DNA of 64,000 nt, taken from the NCBI RefSeq assembly GCF_030867145.1, contig NC_134418.1:7994802-8058801 (forward strand), in the 5' to 3' direction. Shown one piece after another: positions 26,101 through 38,100 of the stretch (position 1 is the first letter of the stretch; the number at the start of each line of letters is the position of its first letter). The DNA is from Opisthocomus hoazin. Taxonomy: Eukaryota; Chordata; Aves; Opisthocomiformes; Opisthocomidae. The notes under the pieces were generated by a model. It saw only the letters and a program-made list of their open reading frames with translations, was not told where the DNA came from and ran no database searches. The translations under genes were made by a program, and so were the position numbers.

Positions 26101-29100
26101 AAATTGAAAACTGGTTTGGTTAGTTAGTTTGTCTAGCTGGCGAATAAAGCATAAAATCAAAACTTTTTATCTATCAATAGTTGGTTTTAACATGACATTC
26201 TATGTCATGAAGCAAAATAACAATCTATTTGATAGACTATTCACTACTTCTCTGTATCATAAAGTCTGTGTTAGTCACTACATGCCTAACAATATCAATT
26301 TAGGATAACATTATGGCAAAGTACTTTATGGAACAACAGATGTTAAAATACAACTACTAACTACAATTGAGCCAAAAATCTTCCTGTCAATGTATACATT
26401 CCCCAAACTTAAAAAAATCTAGTTATCAACAGAAATGTTGGCATATTTATGCTATTCACCAACTACTATGTAAAACTGATACATTTACCAATAACCAAAA
26501 GTAGGAGGAATATGTCTACTGGGCATGCAAGGAGAAGCCCTAGGTCACACTCTTTTGGTAGAACTCTGAAAAATCTGAAATTGAGTAAGAACTCTGTATT
26601 TTGTATAACCAAGATGCTGTTTAATCGAGATGCAGACAAGAAAAAAGAGGCAGTGGATAAAAGTATATAAACTATGATAATCCACCACATACATAGTTTC
26701 CTTTATATTGTTTTTCTTTCAGTTATCTTATACCAAACAGCATATGAGAGCATAATGCAGTATTATGTACACATCAGAGTCAAAAGTATGCTGAACGAAC
26801 ACAGGCAAGGAATAAAGATCAACAAAATTTGCAATTAAATTGCTGGCTTCATGAACTGGCTTATTAAGATTTCAGCATCCTTGATCACTACATAATGCGC
26901 AGTGGATCCCCCTGCACCGGAAGCGTTCAAACCCAGGTTGGACGGGGCTTTGAGCAACCTGGTCTGGTGGAAGGTGTCCCTGCCCATGGCAGGGGGGTTG
27001 GAACTAGATGATCTATAAAGTCCCTTCCAACCCAAACCATTCTATGATTCCATGATTTTATAATGATTTAAAAATTATGATATTTTCAAACAAAAAAAAT
27101 GAATTTAAATTTAATGAACTTAAAATAGTATGGAGTGCCCTTAGGGATCAATAAGAACTTTGGCTTTAAACTGGAAATAAGTAAGATTAAAAGATTAAGG
27201 TGTACCAGTCAATGAGCAGGGGGACAACGATCAGCTACCTCTGGGTTATCTTTTTGAAGTGTTTGTGAAAAAAGACTAATTTAAGATGAGTCAAGAAGCT
27301 GATTTTACTAGAAAACAGAGATGGTGAGAATCATGTTACAAAACTCCAGTAATTTTGCAAATGGACCAGATACTAGGAAAGCTATCATAATACTTTCCAG
27401 GTTGATGCTGGTAAGCCCATTGGAAAAATCACAAACATGTTCATGTAAATGCAAATAAAAATTTTAAAACTGAATATCTATATGATAGAGATTGTTAGAA
27501 GTTCATTTTTAGAGTAACTACTGACTTTCATTTTACGATAAAAGTATATCTTCCTAACAGGCTTGATTAATGTGAAGAAAATGGATCTGATGAAAAAAAA
27601 ATCACTGTTCATATATTTCTGTAAAAATGTGCTGCTTCTATTTATACAACACAATATATAAGAAATACAAACAAAGCATGACTTTTTAATTGTTTTACCA
27701 ATTACATTTACTGTTGTTTGATTACAAAGACCATTTCACATTTACTTTTGTTGCATTAAACCTCTTACCATTGAATCTGATGCATCTGTTGTGTTACTTT
27801 CTTGAGAGATTCTTCCAACTTTACTGTCTGTGAGGCAATCATAGATTTAAACAAAATATGTTTGTGTGATATACAACTTCATTTTCATACAACCAGTATT
27901 CTGAAGAGCTGAAAGGCTGTTTTCTATTGGTTTTAATCTTAGATATCATTGCTATTCCAGATTTTTTGGGGCAAGGCTGTAGCTGTTGTATGGATCCATT
28001 TAACAGTCAGTCTGAGAAAGATACGCTTCTTTTTGGCAGTTACAGACTTGGTTTGATCTGATCATATTTTGTTAAGTGTGCTGGTAGTATTGGATAAATG
28101 AATACTAAGAAAACTGTTTAAAAATAATTAGCTTTTATTTTTCTTCCTCTTTTTGATATTTGACATAAAAGTTATGTTGCATCTAATACAGAATTATCTG
28201 GAAAAGATACCAATAACTGTACAAAATACCAAATACCATATTCCCATATTTCTCACTTCAGATTCAAACTTTATTCAGTTCTTTGAGTATCTATCTATTT
28301 GTAATAAACTTATGTGAAGAATATTTCCTATTACGTTGTAGACATAAGCAAAAATATCTTCATTATAGAATGTTATGAGCTTGCAAAATTGGAGAGCATT
28401 AAGGTCAAGAACATTAGGTCAGCTCCCTAGTAAAGTGGTTTTTTACAGTCTTTCATTACATGATCATACATTGTATTTTATGAAGGATGTAAAAATTTAC
28501 TCAGTAACCTCGACACTGCATCTGTATTTTATCTTTAATTTCCATGGTGTGACCTTAGTCTTTCATCACTTCACACTATGCATGTTTTGATTTGAAGACA
28601 AATTATGAATTCTACTGTTAACTTTTCATGCTTCTCCTCACAATATTATTTGAATCCTTTCATAGTATTACCTGATGCATGTTTATAAAATCATTTCATT
28701 TGTGCATTTATTTATCTGCAAAACACACTAAAGACAAAAACTAATTGACATAAAAATCTCATTTTTTGTATTCTTTTTTCTTTTTCCTAATGAATGCTAG
28801 GTTTCATTAAGAAAGTGATCACTACAGATGTCAGTAATAATGTACTTTACTCTGTAAGACTGGATCATTTTAAGGCTAAAATTCCTTAAAGAGGCTGAAT
28901 AACTATGGGACTTTAAATATCTTTGGGTCCTAGCAGAACACAGGGTCTAGACTTGCCAGGAACATTGACATTAACTGCCCACACCACACATCATCATCTG
29001 CACCCCAGTATCTGTACAACTCACAGGCACAGTAACAAAGAAGCTTTTATCATATTCAAGGGAGCTGTTGGTTGACAGTAACAAGGATAACATACTAGAA

Positions 29101-32100
29101 ATAAGGAAGGGGACCACAAGGAAGATAGCCAAGGACGAGAATCCAGTTGTGGATTTCTTTATGCAGTACTCTGCCTTTCCCAAAGGCCAAGACCTGCAGA
29201 ATGGAGAGTGGCAGGAAGAAGTACTTGTGGCAAAGGGTAGATTTGTGCTTCCTCGCCTCCCTGGAGATCATTGCCATTTGCCAAACCATTCATGCTGTAA
29301 ATCATTCTTGCTCCATCCTTTTCCCACTCACTTTCATCTCAAAGCCAGTGGCAGGAAGATTTAGACAGAGATTATAATCCTGAGTGTGAGCATCTACTCC
29401 CACTCTCTCAGGCTGTGTGCCTCTGCCAGCTGTTCTCTAGCCTTCCCCAGCTCCTTCAGACTCCCTCCCAGTAGCCCTAAAAGAAGAACCATTGCTAACT
29501 GAAACTCACAGGAAGAAGACAAGTATATCATTGCACAGTTAAACTGTTCTTTTCCTTGCTCATCTCAGCCTCACTCCCAAACCATTTTTCAACTAAAACA
29601 GCCTCACCAGTGCTAGCCATACCTGCACATAGGGTGTTTAAGACAATCAGCCTCTTCTGGCTGTGATCCAATGCAAGCAGTTTTAAAATACTAACAAATA
29701 CACAGAGTGGACAAAACAACAACAAAACCACCCAAAACGTGTGTTTTGAAATAACAACCAACTAAATCTTCAGCTGTTTCCGTACTGTCACATAAACACA
29801 TTCCTTAGGTTAATCAGCGTCCTCAAATACTTTACAGCCACTGTTAAATGAACATCTCAGCAGTAAATAACTTAGAAACTTACCATCAAAAAGTATCAAA
29901 ACTCTGCACAGATTCCTTGGAGATAGCATTTCTATTTATGCAAAATTCTATTAAGAGCTTTATTTCATTTTGCCTGTAGTTTCAGTTTTACCATCCGGAG
30001 TCAGTATAATGGATTAGAAGGGGGCAGAAAATCAGGATTTCTCCATGGCCTGGCTTTCAAACCAGAAGGACAGGACCTTGAAAGAACTACCAACTCCACA
30101 GTACACCAGGACTGATCCCTAAAGGCAGTCATGGAAAACAGGGGAGAATGGGCCACGGAGCACTTAAGATTCCAGGCTGTTCTATCCATGAGAGCCATAG
30201 CAGACGCTCTCCTCACACATGAAATAACCAATTGGCCAGCTATAGGAGTTTGCCTCGGTTATTTCATACATGGGGCACCTACCGATGGGTCAATTCGCCA
30301 GTATTGCCAAGTGGCTTTAAGTAATATACCTGGCTATGACCTTAGAAATGAATGAAACAGCCAACTATTTTATCAAATACTTAGAAGTAAGTGAGAAATA
30401 AAAACAAAATTTTCTTTCCGACCTACTGAGGAAGAGGCATAGTCACAAATTCAGTACCTGTTCTCCACAGAATAATTAAGTCTATTCCTCTTCCCATTGA
30501 GCTATCCCTAACTCAGGGTACTAGCCCTTGGTCTTGTTCTCCACTGCTCAAGTTTCTCGTTTAATTTGTCAGTCCTAGTCTTCTTTTCCTCTAGGCTTGT
30601 TGTCTGAGTACCACTCTTGCCCAACCTCTTCCACTTTCTCCTCCATACAGTGAATTGGTCTCTTCTCTTCCTAACCTTTGACTCTCAGTTTAATCGTGGT
30701 CACCCCACAACTAATATGTTTTATTAAATAATAGCAACCATCATTTATAAAGTCTTCAAATAATTTAAACAACAAAAAACTAGTATTTATAATGACCAAA
30801 ATGAGGCAATCCTGATAAATTATTCTAAGTATTCCAATAAAAGGTGAATATATTTTCTAAAAATAAACCAAAGTAATAAGGCAAACATAAACAACAAGAA
30901 AATAACAATTAGAGTTACCTTTTGTCTCTGGTATGCTAATAAATGTTTACGATGTTTTTCTTGAAATTCTGAAATCTAAAAATAAATACAGTTATATCAA
31001 GCTTCACCTAATTACACATATGCAACTTCAGCAAAAAAGTGTTGAGGAACTACTTCACAGTATTCAAATTTTTCTATATTTTAACTTCTCTTCTTCAAAT
31101 ATTCTCAAACAAAACAGTCTAAGTTATTATCACTGATAGAGAAAGTCTTACAAATTTTATTTATTCTAGTATGACCTGCCCTAGGGTTGGTAGATTTATG
31201 TCACTGAATTTATGTTTTAACACTCTGTTCAATAACAAGGTAAAGACATTGGAAAGCCAGTTTAGCTGCAGTGTTTCTTATTCATTAGTGCTAAGCAAAC
31301 ACATAAAATTAATGGCAACATAAAAAATAATGTGTCTTACTGGCAATTATAACTTGCCTTGTAAAAATATTCTGCTAATTAAAAAGTAATTGTTAGACAC
31401 ACTGTCTGGTGGTGTGTAAGCACTTCTTGTGTCCAAATGAGGATCATAAACCATGACAGATTAAAAGTAAAAACATACAAAGTAGGCAGGACAAGAGCTT
31501 GAGGAACAAATTATAAAAAGCAATAACTTACTAATAAATCTTTCTTCTCACGTGTAAGAAAACAGGGAGAAAAAGTGTAGTGATAGAGACAACTGAGAAG
31601 AAACACGCTGAGAAGATGAAGTGATGATCAGACTGAAATGTTTACTTTTTATTCACTATAGAAGGACCTGAGATGCTCCCATTGGATACTCATCAAAGTA
31701 TCCAAAGTGTCTTCAGAACTGATGGAAGAAACAGCCACTCAGAAAGTAACGGCTCTGAGCTGCCTCCCACCAGTCAGAAATGAGGTCTTGGGTAAAGGAG
31801 AAATCTGTAAAAATGTCAATTCGGTGCTCAGTACCAGTCAAAACAGCAAATCAGATCTTCGAAGCAGTTAAAAAGGAATATAATAGGGAACTTCATCATT
31901 ACACTTTAAAAAATGTATATTACTATATCCTGAGTCTTTTTAACATCTCAGAAAGGTTATAGTACTTCTGGAAATAGCTCAGATTAATCAGAGGTATGTA
32001 AGAGTTTCAGTAAAAGAATGACCACATAGAATATGAGTCTTCATGGCCAAATAAAGACAGTTGAAGAAGGGATGCATTAGCAGTCTAAAGCTAATGATTA

Positions 32101-35100
32101 GCACACATAGCATGCATGGGAATGGTCACTTTTTCCTCTAGAATGGGATTCAAGAGTATCAAATGAAACTAGCAGGTAGCAGGTTAAAAACTGAAAAAGG
32201 AAATCATCATCACATAGTGTATAACCTGTGGACTTCCCTCCCATAGTATGTGATATATCGGAAAACAACTTGACAATTACATGGAGGAAAATGTCTACCA
32301 AAACCTTTTGAACGCAAAGGCACCAACCCCCCCCTCAAGAAATCCCTGTGTGATAAACCTTTGAAAGCTAGAAGGCTGTTTGGAAGACATATCACTACAT
32401 GCCAGCCTTGCTCTCATGTGCTTTCCTGCTATTGTGACAGGATATTAGATTAGATAAACCTTTGTGCTAATACAGCACAAGCTGCTCTTACGTCTTCTGA
32501 TGTTGGTAGAAGTTCTGAACGTACTTTAATGCAGTCACATGTGACTGGTGGTATAGCTGTCTGGATTTGTTCAGTTTACAGAATAACTGCTGATCATCGT
32601 ACATGCTGTTAAAAAAGTGTTTATGGAAGCACAGAGGAAGGCTTCTTGCTTACCTTCTGTCACCTATGCATCTTAGGAGGAGGAGTGCTGAGGACAGGGA
32701 CTGTGCTCAGCTGTGGAGAAGTATGTGAAGCATAGAACAGAGCAAAAGTGAATCCATAATCACCTCTGAAGAAAGCAAGTAATCTTCCCTGGGTTACTTT
32801 TCTGCTGGATCAGGAAGCTCATCACAAGATCAAGCACCAGCCCAAGGGAGAGAATACAAGATGAAGGCTGCAAGTGGGTTCAGGGAGAATGTACTACTGC
32901 AGTTCAATCTTGAGTGGTGGAAACTGCCACTGAATGCTCAGTAAGAGGGGCAAGGATAAGGACAAGTCCCAAAACCAAGCTGAAGAGATGCAGAAAATGA
33001 GAAGGCAATGGGCGTTTATTTGTATTTGTTTAAGCCACACTGCTCCTAAAGTTTTGGACTGGAAACTAATCCTGAAGGAAGAGATCCTGCCTGGACTTTC
33101 CAGGCGGTAGGGAGGAAATTTACCTTGGAATCATTTATTGCATTTGTCTGAAGAAGGGCAGACCTGTTCTGATTAAAAAAAAAAAAAAAAAAAAGCGCGC
33201 GCGTGCATTCAGCTCAGGACTTTAGCTAGCTCAGGTTTTGACTGGGTAACTTTTTACTGCGGTGATTAGGGCACACTATCTGGGCATGTTTACTGTTCTG
33301 GCAGATCTAATTTTTCATTGCATGGCATTGAAAGTGATTTTACACCATTAAAATCACCAGACTAGTGGTCCTCAGAGAGAGTTTGGAAACATAAACAGTG
33401 ACCATGATGAATAATTTATGCTTTCTTAACAGCTTTGAAACTGTGGAATTAGGAAGTAAAGACGGTAACGAGCATACATACATTTTCAAGCATTCACTCA
33501 TAAATCTTTCCCATTTATACAAAAATCAGTAGAAGTTGCTGATTATTTTAAGGAGTTAAAAACTTTTAAGGCAGATTCACCTGTGTTATTTCTTTTGAAT
33601 ATTTCTTGCATAACGTATCTATTCCCATGAACAGTGATTGAATATCAGGATTTGTCTATCAAGAAAAGAAAGTATACCGAGGTTAACATTTTTATTTGCA
33701 AGTTATATTAAGTAAAGCATTTTGTGAAGTGTACCTTAAACTGCTTGATGTATATAAATAAAAAACGAACAGATCAAGAATAGGATGATATGGAAATTGA
33801 AAACAAGACCAATTTTATTTAATGCCCTTATTAAGCATCTGGAACGCTTTGTGCCTTTGTTTAAATATATTACACACATATATACTTGCTATAGGTAAGA
33901 CAATAACAATTTCCAAAGGACATTCAAGGAAGATGTTGTGGTCCCCTGAAAGAGGCATTGCCTTCAGACCAACAGCCAGTTTTCTGGCAGCCCTTTTCTG
34001 GGCCATATGGATGCAGCTTATAATCAGTTCTGCTTTAAAGTCCTTTTCTGGAATGGTTCCAATGCTGACTGGGATCCCTTTATATCTGCTGCCTGTTGCA
34101 CAGCAGAATGCTATCCTAGCATAAGAAAAAAGCCTTAAAATGATAGCTGGATTTCTCAACTGTTTTATGACTGAGAATTTTAATCAGAGATCATGATGTG
34201 GCCCCACAAATGGCCATCTGTGCTTTTAGAAAATGCTGAGTAAGTGCTCTGTACCTAAACTGTCATTGTAATAAAGATATGTTGATTATTTATGTAGACA
34301 AAGAAATGCTACAAAATGTAAAGTGAATTTCAGAATGATAGTGACATTTGGACATCTATCTAAACCTATAAAGCAATGTAGATAACTTACTTAAGCTTTA
34401 CTTTAATCCAGAATACGTGTCCTTAATTTAGTCATAAGAAAAACCAAAAAAATACAACCCCAAAATAGTTACACTAGTTATAGTAAGATATTAAAATAGG
34501 TATATTACTAAGAACTAATAGTGATCACGTTCCATCTTCTACTGTAACAGTAAACAGGTTTTAAAAATGAGGAACCTAGCAAAAAAAAACCCCTCATCTA
34601 CCTGTAAACAGTAAACTGGAAGGTTCTCTTTGATATATCATGGCCGTCTAATAGCAGGTAGGTTTACGACTAGGCAAATGTTGAATACAAAAGCAAAAAC
34701 AATCCCAGCATGCTTAGATGATAAAAGAAGATTGTCCCAGCAAAAAGACATCCTCCTGGTAAGGAACTACCTTTCAAAATCCAATCAAAAAGAGCTGAAA
34801 CTGTTGCAGGCAAAATGTAAATTAATACCAGAATTACTAAAAAATGTTAAAAAGCTTAAAAATTTGAAAAATTAAAAAAGGTTAACTATTGAAAGAAATA
34901 AGAAGTAGGCCACCTGTGAATGAAGCAAGAGTTTTGTAGGCTACTAAGGAAATAGAAAGATAAGTAGTATCACTTAAATTAGAAACATTGCACTGAAATA
35001 AAAAAGAATTAGGCTTTGCTCCATTTGGAAATGTACAAATGCATTGAGAGACAATATTTTTACCTACTCCAAAAACAGTATAACAACAGTATACCACTGT

Positions 35101-38100
35101 TTTTGGAGTAGGTAAAAGTCAAATATAAAAGACTAAATAACAGCTGCTTTTGCCAAACCTATTTTCAATGTGTACTTACATTATATATATTTTAATAATA
35201 AAAGGGAACTGAGTCTGATATGTATGAAAAATAACTATGTGAGGACCTAAATTTATAACCTGGATTTGCAACAGATTTATATCTTTTGTTCCTCTTATTC
35301 TGACACCGGCTTCTTCGATGTCCTGTGCAGCAATTCGTCTGAGCAAAGATGGCATGCAGTCTGGATACTGTAGAACTGTGCCTCTGGCTGCCAAATGCAC
35401 TTCTGGTTATTGATGAGCTGTACTTGCACTTCTCTCACCGGGGGAACTAAACAGCTTTTCCTTGCTTTCCCCAACTACTAATTTTTATAGAACTCACAGG
35501 AGGAAATTAATTGCATTAGAAACTTCCTCTGCTCTTTTGAATTTAGTTGACATGAGCCAAAGCATTCAAAAACTTCCACAGCGTGAATTGGCAGACTAAG
35601 AAAGAGACAAGCAGATAGACAGCACAGTCTAACCTATCTATGGTAATTAGGCAAAGAAAATACAGAGAAGACAATAAAATTTCACCCAGAAAAATTAATA
35701 TATTCATAAAAATACATTTGGCGTCTTTAAAATATATTCACTGGAGGCAAGGTCTAGAAACTTATGGTGCTAACAAAACGGTGACCTTGGTTTAATAATC
35801 TATCAGATCTGAGAAAAATAAAACCTAACCAGCTTCACTGCTGATTTTAAAACTCTTTAAAATAAAAGTTTGTAGAACACTGTTTATATTTTATCTGTTG
35901 CAAGGAGGAGTAGCAGATGTTAACATGACATTCTGAAAAAATGAACAGTGAGATTCTGATTTATCATAACTCTAAACTATCCTCTGGGAAAAAGCAAGTG
36001 GGAATCTTGAGACATAGAAGGAAGATATAAAGGTGACAAGCATGTATTACGGTAAAGCTGAGAATATTTAATGAGTAGATGTTGATTGTCCCAATATACA
36101 ATTAATGAGGAGTTTTAGCACATTTATAGGACATCCTATGCATTGCGAATTCTTCCATAGCATCAAGCTCATGAAGGTTACCAGGTATATTTCCAGTCAG
36201 GTCCCTGAATTATAAAGCTATGACTTTTTTATATGCATCTTTAATTATCATTCCAATCATTTTATCTCTTCTTAATCAAGGCTAAGCAATCATCATTAAT
36301 GTCTTTTTTAAAAGAACATGGTAATTTGCTTCCTCCCAGTCCTCCAGAGCAGTGGCAGGTTCCAATGAAGCACCTAATATTTTTGTTAGTATCCCAATCA
36401 TTGCATTTTTAAATTCCTCCAGTATTTCTGAAGCATATTATCAAGTTCTGTTGAAACGCTGCAATTTAAGGCTGATCAAACTTTAAAATAACCTTTGTAT
36501 TGAGCAAGGTGTTGGACAAGATGACCTGCAGAGGTCATCAATTATTCTGTGACTGAATCTAATAGCAAAACTTGCAGTCAGGCTAGGCTGATATTGAAAG
36601 CTCATTAAAATACCTCTTTCAGAAGTCTGAAAAGAGAGGCTTTTTTGATTTTTTTTCTTTTAATCTGATTACTGTGCGCATTGTTCCTTTGTATTATGTT
36701 TGCATTCTGTTGTTTTGCTGTAATTTCTTTGTTTTCGTTTCATTGCCTTCTTCATCCTGTTGCAATTCTGCAGGATTCTGTGTTTACTAATATGAAATAT
36801 AGCGTAACAGTTTTTGACTTTTTTGTATACAGTATGTACAAACAGAGATTTCTGTATTTAGATATACATCAGCTCAGTTCTATACGTATCTAGAGAAATC
36901 ATGCCGTCCTTCAAGGTCACTGCTTCAGAGTTAGTCCCAGATTGTCTTCTGTTTCATATACATGATGGCCTCATAGCCTTGTAGGAATTTATGTGTTGAT
37001 CATATTGAATGTTCTTAGTATTTTTATTCTATCATTATAAGGCAGGCTTGTCTCTTAGGTAGGCATCAGTCTAGGAAAATATGTTTTCATAACCCATTTT
37101 GGAAATCAGCTAAGCAGAAGATGGTTCTTGGGAGAAACAGGAAAATTAAATCTTTCTCATGCTTTCTCAAGAAAGGGAATTAGAAGCTGGTAATTGTCTA
37201 GTGAATAACAAGAATTCCCAACAATATTTCAGATCCTCTCTTAATCACATGGCCATGAGGAAAGTAGTTAAGCTTAAGAGAAAATGGGGAAATAAACCCA
37301 ACATACCTGAAAACATCGATGCACTGCCATGCAGAATTTTGATTTAGCCGATTAAGTGAAATAATTCACTTAATTGAATTATATATATTTTATAGACTTA
37401 AAATAAAGTCTGCTTCCTCTGATGTACAAATGTCAAAGTCAGTAAACATTTTTACACATTTTGAAAGTAGTTACTGATGTTACACAGTAGTCAGTCACCT
37501 TTCTGGAAAAGCTTGTAGTGATTTACAGTCCAGCAGAATCTGAAAACCTAAAGAGTCTCCACAGGCTTTTACATGAAGAAATCCACAAAACTAAAGGCTG
37601 TGCAGTGTGTAAGTATCTAAGTCTACCAATCTATCATCAGTAAATATTCATGTCACAGTTGCCAAATAAAACAGAAATATTTTATAATCTACAGAACATA
37701 GCTGTTAAGCAAACTACAGATCAATGTAATACCACAATACTAAAGCTTCATTTACCTGTTTTGAAAGAAATAATGTACGACAAGGAGTTCTACAGATCAA
37801 ACATTCATCTTTTTTGCCTGTAAGGTAAAGACATATTTAAAATATACATCAAACTCAATAGATATTATATACATTTTTAATAGAATTTGATGTTAAATCT
37901 TTGTTTGTAGCTTGTGGAAGGAATCTGAAGATTCTACAAAAAATGCAAATAAACATGAATACAGAATTTGATTCTACTAACATTACACACAGTTGCACAG
38001 GAAAACGTGTGTGAACGTCATCAGGTTTTACTCCTGCAAATAAGTGTTCATGTAAATGATTTTATGAATATCATTAGTGTCACTGAATGCAGATGACTCT

